Made by a program: the position numbers and the translations under genes. A stretch of 64,000 bases of DNA from a bacterium (GTDB lineage: Bacteria > Oederibacteriota > Muellerivitia > Muellerivitales > Muellerivitaceae), in contig DASZRK010000015.1 in assembly GCA_035549195.1 (NCBI GenBank), positions 1-64,000 of the forward strand, read 5' to 3'. Below are positions 1 to 7,843 of this stretch, piece by piece (the stretch's first letter is position 1; every line of letters starts with the position of its first letter). The notes under the pieces were generated by a model. The model had not been told where the DNA came from, did not search any database, and saw only the letters and a program-made list of their open reading frames with translations.

Positions 1-2
1 AA

Positions 3-359
3 AGCCCGGGACGGTCCTTCATTCCCTTCACCTATTTGGATGTTCGCTTGGATCCGGGGGCGATCTTTTCCCAACCCGTCCCGAAGGATCAGAACGGTTT
101 CATCTATGTCATTGAAGGAAAAGCAAAGACCGGAAACACCATGGAACCTTCTTATGTAAAGGCGGGTTATTTGGGGGTGTTGGGGGAAGGTGATTCGATC
201 GAAGTGCGGAACAATGAAAAAGACCCGCTTCACTTCCTTTTTGCCGCGGCCCAAAAGATCAATGAGCCGGTGGCCCGGGGCGGGCCTTTCGTGATGAACA
301 CCGTCGGAGAGCTCAAACAGGCCTTCTACGATTACCAGACCGGGAACCTGGGGAAATAA
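3..359 (+). CDS. Pirin family protein, C-terminal part (5' end outside window)
   Basis: The reading frame is open from base 3, so the gene begins before the window; only the last 118 residues are seen. The fragment is the C-terminal cupin domain of a pirin: it opens with a Phe-Thr-Tyr-Leu-Asp-Val-Arg strand, has a FIYVIEGKA strand, and ends with the family tail GPFVMNT...AFYDYQTGNLG. Pirins are non-haem iron cupins; some bacterial members act as quercetinases or as cofactors of regulators, and the metal-binding N-terminal cupin needed to judge activity is not visible. It converges on the Crp/Fnr gene with 9 bp between stops. Family is clear, function is not. Confidence 0.85.
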   Translation, partial: SPGRSFIPFTYLDVRLDPGAIFSQPVPKDQNGFIYVIEGKAKTGNTMEPSYVKAGYLGVLGEGDSIEVRNNEKDPLHFLFAAAQKINEPVARGGPFVMNTVGELKQAFYDYQTGNLGK

Positions 360-368
360 GGGCCGCTC

Positions 369-1067
369 TCAGGCCTTCTCCAACCGGCGCGCCAAGGCTT
401 GAGGATCACGGACGGTGATCTTGCCGCGGGCCCCGGCGACCAGCCCCTCTTTTTCCAGGGCCGAGAAGGTCCGGATGCAGGTCTCCACCGTCGTGCCCGT
501 CATCTCCGCGATCTCCCGCCGGGTCAGGGGGATCGTATTGCCGAATTCCGACACCAAGTCCGCCAGGACATGGAGGATCCTCTTCTCCACGCTTTCCTGG
601 TCGAACGTATGCATGTCCTTGGAATGCCGCAACCGCTTGGAAAGTTCCATCACCACCGCCTTGGCCATCTCGGGGAACCGTCCCATGAGGTCCTGGAAAT
701 CCTTCATGGGGAAGGAGACCACCGTCAGGTCCGTTTCCGCCACCGCGTGGCAGGGGTATTCCCCTCCCCCGAAACAACAACAGGTCCCGAAGAGACTATG
801 GGGGCCCATCATGCAGAGCGCCAGGTCCCGTCCCGTCGCGGTGTGGACCAGCGCCTTGGCATGGCCCTCCTTGACGAACCAGACGTTCTGCGCCGGATCC
901 CCCTCCAGGAAGATGGAATCACCTTTCGCGAACCTGCGTTCCACCATTTTTCGTTCGATCTCGGGAAGGATCCCCTGGGGGACCTGCTTGAAAATGTCCA
1001 AGGTCGCGAGGAATGCCCGCGGTGTCCCGAACGGCCTGCCCGGAATGGATGGCTTGATGGGTTGCAT
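369..1067 (-). CDS. Crp/Fnr family transcriptional regulator with Cys-rich sensor loop
   Basis: 232 aa. An N-terminal cyclic-nucleotide-binding-type beta-roll (about residues 20-130) is followed by a long dimerisation helix and a C-terminal Crp-type winged helix (TRREIAEMTGTTVETCIRTF). I start at the ATG at 1067 because AAGGAG (1073-1078) lies 5 nt upstream; the in-frame ATG at 1088 has no such site. The roll carries five cysteines: C85, the triplet C96-C97-C98 and C106. The N-terminal FNR iron-sulphur cysteine set is absent, so if an Fe-S, haem or thiol sensor exists it is of another type. The recognition helix keeps the FNR Glu and Arg (VETxxR) but has Ile where FNR has Ser. A palindrome upstream suggests autoregulation. 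The effector is unknown. Confidence 0.9.
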   Translation of the reverse strand: MQPIKPSIPGRPFGTPRAFLATLDIFKQVPQGILPEIERKMVERRFAKGDSIFLEGDPAQNVWFVKEGHAKALVHTATGRDLALCMMGPHSLFGTCCCFGGGEYPCHAVAETDLTVVSFPMKDFQDLMGRFPEMAKAVVMELSKRLRHSKDMHTFDQESVEKRILHVLADLVSEFGNTIPLTRREIAEMTGTTVETCIRTFSALEKEGLVAGARGKITVRDPQALARRLEKA

Positions 1068-1108
1068 GGGCGCTCCTTGCCGGTCCATTGGAAGGGACCG
1101 GCACCGTT

Positions 1109-1151
1109 ACCTTAGGCAAAGGAAGGGTCCCGGAATATGACGAAGCTCATA
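1109..1151 (-). promoter_or_regulatory. Candidate Crp/Fnr-type operator and -10 box before the Crp/Fnr gene
   Basis: Perfect palindrome TATGACGAAGCTCATA at 1136-1151 (centre 1143.5). On the minus strand TAAGGT at 1114-1109 is placed as a -10 element, its first T 29.5 bp from the centre, which matches FNR class II geometry (site at -41.5). The predicted transcript starts near 1102, 35 nt before the chosen ATG. The regulator probably controls its own gene. Confidence 0.7.
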
Positions 1152-1286
1152 GGGAAAAAACCGGCGGTCGGGAAAGGCCTTTTCCGTGGACCTGACGGGT
1201 GTAAATTTGGGCGAAATTCGGCTTCACTGCCCGGGCTCATGGAGGATCGGCCATTAGAATGCGAGGATATCTTTTAGGGGACGGAT

Positions 1287-1478
1287 ATGTCCAAGTCCGA
1301 ACTTATGAAAAATTTTTTCAGCGAACAACACCGCAAGTGGAAAAGCCACGCCTATGCCTTGATCCACTTCACCTGTAAAAATGCGCCTTTTGTTTCACCC
1401 TACGGGAAATGGACGGGAACCGGCACGAAACGGAAGGACCAGGTCCCCGCCCCACCCTACCGGCCCAAGCGCGACTAG
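1287..1478 (+). CDS. Doubtful small ORF, 63 aa
   Basis: An ATG with AGGGGA six bases upstream and a TAGAAT-like -10 at 1255-1260 opens a 63-codon frame. The product is basic (SKSELMKNFFSEQHRKWKSH...), ends in a Pro/Lys/Arg-rich tail and resembles no family I know. It lies in the otherwise empty 1068-1493 gap between two leftward genes. The second half reads over GC-rich sequence and looks less coding. It could be a small real gene or chance. Confidence 0.25.
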   Translation: MSKSELMKNFFSEQHRKWKSHAYALIHFTCKNAPFVSPYGKWTGTGTKRKDQVPAPPYRPKRD

Positions 1479-1493
1479 GTCCAAAGTATTCCC

Positions 1494-2333
1494 TTAACCC
1501 GGCCCTAACCAAAATAAAAGTCCTGCCTGCGGCCAGAAGGCCGCCGCCAGGGTCCCCGCGCAAAGGAAAGGCCCGAAGGCAAAGGCCGACTTCAAGGTGA
1601 GGCGGCCCCTGGACAAAAGGATCATCACCGCCAGGGAGCTCAAAAGGGATCCCAAGAAAAGACCGTCGATCGCCCTCTCCCAACCCAGGACCGAACCAAA
1701 GACGGCCATCAACTTCACATCCCCGCCCCCCAGGTTCTCCCGTTTGAAAAAAAGGTATCCGATCACGCTCAAGCCCCACAGGACGCCACCTCCGACCAGG
1801 AATCCCCAAAGGGATCCCCGGTACTGAGCCCCGACCGTCCCTTCAAAAGCCGGGTTGAACGGGGCCAAGAGGAGGCAAAGGGCCCCAAAAGGAAGGAGGA
1901 TCCTGTCCGGGAGGGTGAGGGTCCTCAGGTCGATGACCGAAAGGAGGACCGAGACCAGCAGCAGGGCCAGCATCCAAGCAAGACGGACCGGTTCGTTCCC
2001 GAACCGCCAGAGGGCCGACACGAAAAGGAAAGCGGTCAGGAGTTCCACGGCCGGATATTGCCACGAGATCCCCTTCCCGCAATGGCGGCATTTTCCGCCG
2101 AGCAAAAGATAGCTCAGGACCGGGATATTATCGTACCAAGCGATGGCCCTCTTGCAGCGTGGGCAGTGGGAGGGGGGATGGACGATGGATCTTCCGGCGG
2201 GGATCCGGAGGATGCAGACGTTCAGGAAGCTCCCGAAAGCGGACCCCAGGATGAAGAACGCGGGTATCGACACGAGCGAGTCCGAATGCGGCAAGGAAGG
2301 ATCCCTTAGGTTCGATGACGACGAAGGAATCAT
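1494..2333 (-). CDS. Prepilin peptidase (A24 family leader peptidase / N-methyltransferase)
   Basis: 279 aa, multi-pass inner-membrane aspartyl protease that cleaves and N-methylates type IV pilin-like prepilins. The N-terminal domain FGSFLN is followed by the zinc-binding pair HCPRCKRAIAWYDNIPVLSY / GKCRHCGKGIS (CxxC...CxxC), as in full-length bifunctional PilD/PulO enzymes. Both catalytic aspartates are visible, one in VIDLRTLTLPDR and one in the GGGDVKLM motif. The frame stays open further upstream inside the kinase-like gene; I start at ATG 2333, 17 bp after that gene's stop, although no good Shine-Dalgarno site is seen, so a slightly later TTG or GTG is possible. No pilin or secretion genes are nearby. 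Confidence 0.9.
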   Translation of the reverse strand: MIPSSSSNLRDPSLPHSDSLVSIPAFFILGSAFGSFLNVCILRIPAGRSIVHPPSHCPRCKRAIAWYDNIPVLSYLLLGGKCRHCGKGISWQYPAVELLTAFLFVSALWRFGNEPVRLAWMLALLLVSVLLSVIDLRTLTLPDRILLPFGALCLLLAPFNPAFEGTVGAQYRGSLWGFLVGGGVLWGLSVIGYLFFKRENLGGGDVKLMAVFGSVLGWERAIDGLFLGSLLSSLAVMILLSRGRLTLKSAFAFGPFLCAGTLAAAFWPQAGLLFWLGPG

Positions 2334-2349
2334 AACACAGGGAAGGACC

Positions 2350-3696
2350 CTAGGCTTTGATCTCCAGAAGAAGGGGCCACCAGGTCTCCACCCGGGTCCC
2401 TTCTTGGGGGCCGCTGGACATGACCACCCGCCCCCCATGGTTCTCCAGGGCCTGCCGGACGATGGAAAGCCCAAGCCCCGTCCCGAATTTTTCGACCGCT
2501 TTGGCGTTGGTGGCGCGGAAGAATTGTTGGAAAAGCTTTTTTTGTTGCTTGGCGGGGACGCCGATCCCTTCATCCTGGACGCTGAGGACCAGCCAATCCC
2601 CTTCCGGTTTGAACTCGACGACAACATGGCTCTTCCCTTCCGGCGTATATTTCACCGCGTTGGAAAGGAGGTTATCGAGCACCTTTCCGAAGGCCTCCGG
2701 GTCGGCCAACAACCGGGTCCCCGGGTCGCCATGCAATTGGAACTCGATCCCCTTGGGGCGTGCCAGCGGTTCCAGGGCCTGGACTTTCCGGAGGGCCGCC
2801 TCATAGACATCGATCCATTCTTTGCGGAGCGGGACCTCGGCGGCCTCGGTCCGGGTCAACCAGGCCAGGTCCTCGATCAGTTGTAAAAGGACCCATACCC
2901 TTTTTTTCGCGGACTGGATGGCGGCCTGGGCGCCTTCGGCCTCCGCGGGCAAGGCGGTCTCGACCGAGGTCAGGTCGAAATCCATCTCGACCACCGGGTT
3001 CTTCAGCTGGGCGACCACTTGTTTCAGGAATTGGGATTTGAAGTTGTTCATCTGACGCAAGGCCTCGTTGGCGGTCTTCAATTTTTCCCCCGTGGTTTCC
3101 AGTTCGGTTTGCTTCAAGGCCAGGTCCCCTGAAAGCCGGGACAAAAAATACCAAAGACCCATGACCGCCAGGGAATAGGCGGCTAGGACCGCCGGACGGC
3201 CATGGAGGGGAAGGACCGGTCCTTCCGACCAAAGACCGGGCTCCGGACCGTGGATCGTCTCCAAAAGGAAAAGGAGCCAAGGGAGGGCCAGGGCGGCCGA
3301 GGCATAGGCCAGGCTCTCCCACTGGCTGAAAAGGATGGCGCTGATGGCCAAATGGAACAGGTAAAGGAAGAAGAGGGGGTTCCCTGTGCCGCCGCTCAAA
3401 GCCAACATCACCGTTAAAAGGACAAGGTCCCCGGCCATTTGCCCGTGGAGCAAGTGCCACGCGGCCTCCACCTCCGTGCCGGGCGCCTTCCTCCAACGCT
3501 CCACCATCCAGAGGTAGAGGCCGTTCAAGGCCCCTAAAAGCAGGAGACAGATTCCCAGTTGGCCATAAGGAATGTTCAAGGACAGGAAGCCGGGCGCCAC
3601 CAAAAGGAGCACGGACCCGCCAGCCACCGCCCCCCAGCGTAGGCGAATGAGCCAGGGAAGGCGGACCTGGAAAAGTTCATGGTCGAAAGGGATCAA
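2350..3696 (-). CDS. Membrane histidine-kinase-like protein lacking the phospho-acceptor His
   Basis: 448 aa starting with TTG (GGAG six bases upstream). About six hydrophobic segments span residues 15-190, then a coiled stretch, a HisKA-like helix and a complete HATPase_c domain: N box LLSNAVKYTP, G1 DEGIG, F box LFQQFF, G2 FGTGLGLSIV. The H box that normally reads SHELRTP is AQLKNP: Ala229 replaces the phosphorylated His and Gln230 the neighbouring Glu. So the protein should bind ATP but cannot autophosphorylate at the usual site. It may be a pseudokinase, an allosteric partner of another kinase, or phosphorylated elsewhere. No response regulator is adjacent. A Crp/Fnr-type site precedes it. 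Confidence 0.85.
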   Translation of the reverse strand: MIPFDHELFQVRLPWLIRLRWGAVAGGSVLLLVAPGFLSLNIPYGQLGICLLLLGALNGLYLWMVERWRKAPGTEVEAAWHLLHGQMAGDLVLLTVMLALSGGTGNPLFFLYLFHLAISAILFSQWESLAYASAALALPWLLFLLETIHGPEPGLWSEGPVLPLHGRPAVLAAYSLAVMGLWYFLSRLSGDLALKQTELETTGEKLKTANEALRQMNNFKSQFLKQVVAQLKNPVVEMDFDLTSVETALPAEAEGAQAAIQSAKKRVWVLLQLIEDLAWLTRTEAAEVPLRKEWIDVYEAALRKVQALEPLARPKGIEFQLHGDPGTRLLADPEAFGKVLDNLLSNAVKYTPEGKSHVVVEFKPEGDWLVLSVQDEGIGVPAKQQKKLFQQFFRATNAKAVEKFGTGLGLSIVRQALENHGGRVVMSSGPQEGTRVETWWPLLLEIKA

Positions 3697-3722
3697 GGGA
3701 CACTCCGGGATTTGGTCCCCAA

Positions 3723-3765
3723 ATCATCGCCCGGCCCCACCTCCGAAATTATGACCCAAGTCATC
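3723..3765 (-). promoter_or_regulatory. Candidate Crp/Fnr-type operator before the kinase-like gene
   Basis: TATGACCCAAGTCATC at 3750-3765; its core ATGAC-N4-GTCAT (3751-3764) is a perfect inverted repeat. On the minus strand GATGAT at 3728-3723 sits at the class II distance and is a weaker -10 (4 of 6 consensus bases). The predicted start near 3716 gives a 20-nt leader to the TTG start. Confidence 0.55.
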
Positions 3766-3832
3766 GAAGATGACCCCTTGGAAAAGAACCGACCCACCCC
3801 GACTTTGATGGGTTGACCCGGCGGCCGGGCTT

Positions 3833-3875
3833 TATGGGCTCCCTCATGGAAATCAGGGAGGGACTTTCCTAATCT
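3833..3875 (+). promoter_or_regulatory. Candidate Crp/Fnr-type operator and -10 box before hsp20
   Basis: TATGGGCTCCCTCATG at 3833-3848, one mismatch from the repeat seen at the other sites (ATGGG/CTCAT). TAATCT at 3870-3875 is a good -10 whose first T is 29.5 bp from the centre. Predicted start about 3882, ahead of the AGGAGG of hsp20. The divergent intergenic region thus carries one site per gene. Confidence 0.55.
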
Positions 3876-3910
3876 TGGGACAGGAAGAAAAAAATATCAG
3901 GAGGTGCCCT

Positions 3911-4375
3911 ATGGCGCTGATCAAATACGACCCGGCGGAAGGAAGGACCCTATGGCGGCCTTTTGCCCTGGATAAGAACATCCAGCAGATGTTCGACCGA
4001 TTCTTGGATCTCCCCAAGGACTGGGAGTTCCCGTTGAAAGGCGGCGAGCAATTCCCGACCGTGGATATTTCGGAGACCCCCCAGGAATACACCCTGCGGG
4101 CCGAGATCCCGGGAATGCAGAAGGAGGACACCAGGATCTCGGTGAACAACAATGTGCTGACGATCTCGGGCGAAAAACGGTCCGAGGCAAAGCACGAGGA
4201 CAAGAAATACCACCGCGTGGAAAGCTACTACGGTTCCTTCCAGCGCAGCTTCGTCCTACCCGACTCGATCAAGGCCGACAAGGTCGCCGCCGCCTATAAG
4301 GATGGCATTTTGACCGTGACAGTGCCCAAATCCGAGGCGGCCAAGGAAAGGACGGTGGAGATCAAGGTAACTTGA
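3911..4375 (+). CDS. hsp20: Small heat shock protein, Hsp20/alpha-crystallin family
   Basis: 154 aa cytoplasmic ATP-independent chaperone that holds unfolding proteins. ATG 3911 is chosen because AGGAGGTG lies 6 nt upstream; the frame extends further 5' but without a better start. The alpha-crystallin domain runs from about residue 45 (FPTVDISETPQEYTLRAEIP) to 140, includes the hallmark AAYKDGILTVTVPK near its end, and is followed by an IKV tail of the C-terminal I-x-I type. It is monocistronic, closed by a strong terminator. The Crp/Fnr-type site suggests induction under the same stress as hemerythrin and katG rather than, or besides, heat. Confidence 0.95.
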   Translation: MALIKYDPAEGRTLWRPFALDKNIQQMFDRFLDLPKDWEFPLKGGEQFPTVDISETPQEYTLRAEIPGMQKEDTRISVNNNVLTISGEKRSEAKHEDKKYHRVESYYGSFQRSFVLPDSIKADKVAAAYKDGILTVTVPKSEAAKERTVEIKVT

Positions 4376-4420
4376 ACCGCCGGACTTGTGTTGGGACCTT
4401 TGGGTCCCGTAAACTTTTGT

Positions 4421-4449
4421 GGCCCCGGGTGCTTCCCGGGGCCTTTTTT
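4421..4449 (+). terminator. Rho-independent terminator after hsp20
   Basis: Perfect 9-bp stem GGCCCCGGG (4421-4429), loop TGCTT, CCCGGGGCC (4435-4443), then six T. It shows that the frame of the next gene, although open back to 4419, does not start there. Confidence 0.95.
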
Positions 4450-4472
4450 ATTGTCCGGCAAAGGAACTCGGC

Positions 4473-5177
4473 TTGCCCATCACCATTCCCCACCATCATG
4501 AGAGACATTCCCTTTCCCTTCTGGCCTTAAGGGATTTCGTCGTGGGCATGTCGGACGGCTTGACCGTACCCTTCGCCCTTTCCGCCGGACTTTCCGGGGC
4601 GGTCTCCAACAACTCCATCATTTTGGTGGCGGGGTTGGCCGAGATCATCGCCGGGACCATCTCCATGGGACTGGGGGGCTACCTGGCTGGCCAGACCGAG
4701 ATCGAACATTACGAAGGCGAACAACGTCGTGAGGAACTGGAGGTCAAGCGCATCCCCCAGGAGGAAAAGGACGAGATCAAGAACATCCTGGAAACCTATG
4801 GCATCAGCCCATCCACCCAGGAAGCGGTCACCGAGGACCTGGCCCGGGACCATCAAAAATGGGTCGATTTCATGATGCGTTTCGAGCTGGGCCTGGAAAA
4901 ACCCGATCCAAGGCAGGCCTTCCTGAGCGCCTTACGAATCGGACTTTCCTATGCCGTCGGCGGGCTTATTCCTCTTTCCGCCTATTTCTTTTGCCACACC
5001 CCGGACTCGGGGCTCCGTTACTCCACTTTGATCACCGTGGCCTGCCTTATGGTCTTCGGCTTTTATAAAGCCCGTTTCACCGGACAGAATCCTTGGAAAG
5101 GCGCCCTGATGGTGACCCTGATCGGGCTGCTCGCCGCCGGGGCCGCTTATGGGATCGCGAGAATGATCACTTCATGA
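4473..5177 (+). CDS. VIT1/CCC1-type transporter (iron/manganese family)
   Basis: 234 aa integral membrane protein. TTG at 4473 is preferred because AAAGGA lies 7 nt upstream and the earlier part of the frame overlaps the hsp20 terminator. TM1 (ALRDFVVGMSDGLTVPFALSAGL) and TM2 (AGLAEIIAGTISMGLGGYLAG) carry the conserved Asp, Glu and Met of the VIT family. A Glu-rich cytosolic segment of about 75 residues follows, then three TM helices. Known VIT/CCC1 proteins move Fe2+ or Mn2+ out of the cytosol by proton antiport; direction here is inferred. The stop overlaps the start of the MFS gene (ATGA), so both are co-translated. A short N-terminal His cluster (PHHHERH) is present. Confidence 0.85.
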   Translation: MPITIPHHHERHSLSLLALRDFVVGMSDGLTVPFALSAGLSGAVSNNSIILVAGLAEIIAGTISMGLGGYLAGQTEIEHYEGEQRREELEVKRIPQEEKDEIKNILETYGISPSTQEAVTEDLARDHQKWVDFMMRFELGLEKPDPRQAFLSALRIGLSYAVGGLIPLSAYFFCHTPDSGLRYSTLITVACLMVFGFYKARFTGQNPWKGALMVTLIGLLAAGAAYGIARMITS

Positions 5178-6346
5178 AACTCCCCAAGAACATCCCAAAG
5201 ACCGTCCTTTTGTTGGGCGCGGCCAGTTTTTTTACCGACGTTTCCAGCGAGGGCATTTATTCGATCCTGCCCCTTTTCCTGACCCAGGTCCTCGGGGCGG
5301 GCCCCTTGGCTTTGGGCGTCATTGAGGGTGTGGCCGAGACCACCTCCTCCCTTCTCAAGGTCTTCTCGGGTATCTGGACCGACCGGCTACGCCAACGAAA
5401 ACCCCTGATCCTCTGGGGATACGGCCTTTCGACCTTCGCACGGCCCTTCATCGGAGCGGCCCTTTCCTGGCCCTGGGTCCTCTTCCTGAGGTTCCTGGAC
5501 CGGATGGGAAAAGGCGTCCGCTCCTCGCCGCGGGACGCGCTCATCACCGATGTCACGACGGACAGGAACCGGGGCACCGCCTTTGGGCTTCATGGTTCCA
5601 TGGACCATGCCGGCGCCCTTTTGGGGCCGCTCTTGGTCAGCCTCATCCTGACCCTGGGACATCTTTCCCTGAGAACGATCATTTATCTTTCCATCGTCCC
5701 GGGTTTGATCGCCTGGCTGACCCTTTGGGTGGTCCCCGAGAAGAAGAAAAAGAGCGGGACCAAATCCGTTGAAAGACCCGATCTCCTCAAGGGTTGGTCC
5801 CTGATGGACCCCCGCTTCAAGACCCTGTTGCTGGCCATGTTCTTTTTCGGATTGGGCAACTCCACCGATGCCTTCCTGATCATCCAGCTCTCCAAACTCG
5901 GCGTTCCCATGAACTTGAACCCCCTGATCTGGGGACTTTTCAGCGGCGTCATGATGGTGACCTCTTATTGGGGCGGGAAACTTTCCGACCGCTTCGGGCG
6001 AAAACCCCTGATCCTGGCGGGGTGGGCCTTCTACGCCTTGGTCTATTTCGCCTTCGCCCATGTCCAGGATCCTTGGTGGTTCACCTTCATCTTTCTGGCA
6101 TACGGGACCTTCTACGGACTGTGCGAACCTTCCCAAAAGGCCTTTGTGGGCGACATGGCGAAAAAGACCCTCCGGGGCACCGCCTTCGGGCTTTTCAACC
6201 TGACTGCGGGACTGGCCGCCCTTCCGGCCAGCCTGATCTTCGGTTTCGTGGGCCAAAAATGGGGATATTCCACCGCCTTCACACTGGGGGCCTGCTTCGC
6301 CTTGGCCGCTTCCCTGATCCTTCTCTGGATCCCATCCCGGAAATGA
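5174..6346 (+). CDS. MFS transporter
   Basis: 390 aa with about 12 hydrophobic helices. It opens FFTDVSSEGIYSILPLFLTQVLGAG, like the MFS subgroup whose first helix carries a DxxSE motif and which is often annotated as multidrug-type. The loop 2-3 motif appears as GIWTDRLRQRKP and again in the second half as GGKLSDRFGRKP. ATG 5174 overlaps the preceding stop by 4 nt, so it is coupled to the VIT1-like gene and may serve metal or metal-chelate export. The substrate cannot be told from sequence. Confidence 0.8.
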   Translation: MKLPKNIPKTVLLLGAASFFTDVSSEGIYSILPLFLTQVLGAGPLALGVIEGVAETTSSLLKVFSGIWTDRLRQRKPLILWGYGLSTFARPFIGAALSWPWVLFLRFLDRMGKGVRSSPRDALITDVTTDRNRGTAFGLHGSMDHAGALLGPLLVSLILTLGHLSLRTIIYLSIVPGLIAWLTLWVVPEKKKKSGTKSVERPDLLKGWSLMDPRFKTLLLAMFFFGLGNSTDAFLIIQLSKLGVPMNLNPLIWGLFSGVMMVTSYWGGKLSDRFGRKPLILAGWAFYALVYFAFAHVQDPWWFTFIFLAYGTFYGLCEPSQKAFVGDMAKKTLRGTAFGLFNLTAGLAALPASLIFGFVGQKWGYSTAFTLGACFALAASLILLWIPSRK

Positions 6347-6384
6347 TCCTCTGCCGCTTTCCTTGAATATCCTGCCCACGGGTT

Positions 6385-6427
6385 TATGAGTCCTATCATG
6401 TCGGTGTCCGCTGGCGCTCCCTAGGAT
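6385..6427 (+). promoter_or_regulatory. Candidate Crp/Fnr-type operator and -10 box before the hemerythrin gene
   Basis: TATGAGTCCTATCATG at 6385-6400 (ATGAG-N4-ATCAT, centre 6392.5). TAGGAT at 6422-6427 is the -10, 29.5 bp from the centre. The predicted start near 6434 leaves a 29-nt leader with GGAGG before ATG 6463. Confidence 0.65.
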
Positions 6428-6462
6428 GGTCGTGGGCCCCGAACCAGGGCAGGGAGGAAAAC

Positions 6463-6960
6463 ATGGACCCGATCTCTTCTTTTACCTTATTGGACCTGAA
6501 CCAGGTCCACCGGGAATTCGAGGCCCTGTTCTTCCAGCACCAATCCGCGCTTCTCGAAAGGAACCCCCAGGAAGCCCAGCGGCTGATCCTGGAATACGAA
6601 CGGGTCCTATTGCTCCACACCCAGGAGGAAGAGGAGATCCTCCTCCCCGTCTACCGGGAAAAGGGCGATCTTCTTCGGGGTGGGGATCCGGACCTTTTCC
6701 TGGCCGAACACAAAAAATTAAGGGAATGGTTGAGCCGCCTGAAGATAAGGGTCCACCGGCTTTGCAACTTCGACCCGGGAACGAAAGCCCTTCTCGCCCT
6801 TCTGGACGATGAAGCCTATTTCAAGAAGTATATGGAACACCACACCTTGCGGGAGGACAGGATCCTTTATCCCGAGCTGGAACGGGTCGTTCCCGAGGGG
6901 CAAAAACCGCACCTGTTGAGGTTATTATCGGTCTCATTGAGGGACATGGCCGACCCCTGA
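6463..6960 (+). CDS. Hemerythrin-like HHE domain protein
   Basis: 165 aa, single hemerythrin-type four-helix bundle that normally holds a non-haem diiron centre and binds O2 or NO, or protects or repairs iron centres. Candidate ligands are visible: H16 and E20 in VHREFE, H52 and E56 in LLHTQEEEE, H81 in AEHKKL, and H115-H116 with E120 in MEHHTLRED. GGAGG lies 5-6 nt before the ATG. It stands alone between the MFS gene and the diguanylate cyclase gene. The Crp/Fnr-type site in front fits a role in oxygen or nitric-oxide stress, as hemerythrin-like proteins elsewhere are often FNR/DNR-regulated. It is not an RIC/YtfE protein: the N-terminal ScdA domain is missing. Confidence 0.85.
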   Translation: MDPISSFTLLDLNQVHREFEALFFQHQSALLERNPQEAQRLILEYERVLLLHTQEEEEILLPVYREKGDLLRGGDPDLFLAEHKKLREWLSRLKIRVHRLCNFDPGTKALLALLDDEAYFKKYMEHHTLREDRILYPELERVVPEGQKPHLLRLLSVSLRDMADP

Positions 6961-7024
6961 CCACGACGAACTGGACCCACGACGCCAGGGACGGGACCCC
7001 CTACAATGGAGCGGGAGGAACCCC

Positions 7025-7843
7025 GTGACTGACCATGGTTCGGACACCCTCAAGACCATTCCCCGTTCCGCGGCCTATGCCCTGATCGGCACGGTCATGG
7101 GGATCGGATCGCCTGCCGGCGCCATCCTATTGCGTTGGGCCTTCGGCCATGAGGGCCACGACCTTCTCCCCTTCTTCGTCCAGGAATGGGCCGATCACGG
7201 GTTCTTCTTTTACTACATGCTGGCGGGGACCTGTCTGGCCTTCGGGCTCTTCGGGTACTTCCTTGGGAAAAGAACGGACCTGCTCCTTTCCCGGAACATC
7301 ACCCTGTCCAACGAGGTCCTGACCGATTCGCTGACCGGACTGGGCAATCATCGTTTTCTTCACGATGTTTTCAAGATCGAGTTCCGCCGCCACTTGGCCA
7401 CGCGCCAGCCTATTTCCTGCATCATGATGGACCTGGACCATTTCAAGCGGATCAACGACACCTATGGTCATCCTTTCGGCGATTACGTTTTGAAGCATTT
7501 CGCCGGCTTGGTAAGGCGGTCGATACGCCAGGGGGACACGGCCAGCCGTTACGGCGGAGAGGAATTCCTCTGCATCCTTCCCAATTGCGACATGGAGGAA
7601 GCCCGGGCAGTGGCCGAAAGGATCCGAAAAGAGACCGAGAACTTCCCTTTTCTCCACAACAAGAGACCCGTTCGGGTCACCGTCAGCGCCGGGACCGTGA
7701 CCGGTTACCGCCGGTCGGGGGCTAATTATCGCAACCTGATCGTCCTGGCCGATCAGGCCCTTTATAAGGCGAAACACCGGGGTCGTAACAAGGTGGTCCA
7801 GATATCCCTCAGCGGGACCAAGTCCAGGCCCAGATCGAAGTGA
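7025..7843 (+). CDS. Membrane diguanylate cyclase (GGDEF)
   Basis: 272 aa, GTG start with GGGAGGA upstream. Two TM helices (about residues 18-40 and 60-82) anchor a GGDEF domain (100-265) that makes c-di-GMP from two GTP. The active-site loop is RYGGEEF (177-181), with DLDHFKRINDTYGH before it. The allosteric I-site R168-Q-G-D171 lies exactly five residues before GGEEF, so product inhibition is expected. No separate sensory domain exists beyond the short periplasmic loop. The last 35 bp overlap the convergent YwiC-like gene. Confidence 0.92.
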   Translation: MTDHGSDTLKTIPRSAAYALIGTVMGIGSPAGAILLRWAFGHEGHDLLPFFVQEWADHGFFFYYMLAGTCLAFGLFGYFLGKRTDLLLSRNITLSNEVLTDSLTGLGNHRFLHDVFKIEFRRHLATRQPISCIMMDLDHFKRINDTYGHPFGDYVLKHFAGLVRRSIRQGDTASRYGGEEFLCILPNCDMEEARAVAERIRKETENFPFLHNKRPVRVTVSAGTVTGYRRSGANYRNLIVLADQALYKAKHRGRNKVVQISLSGTKSRPRSK

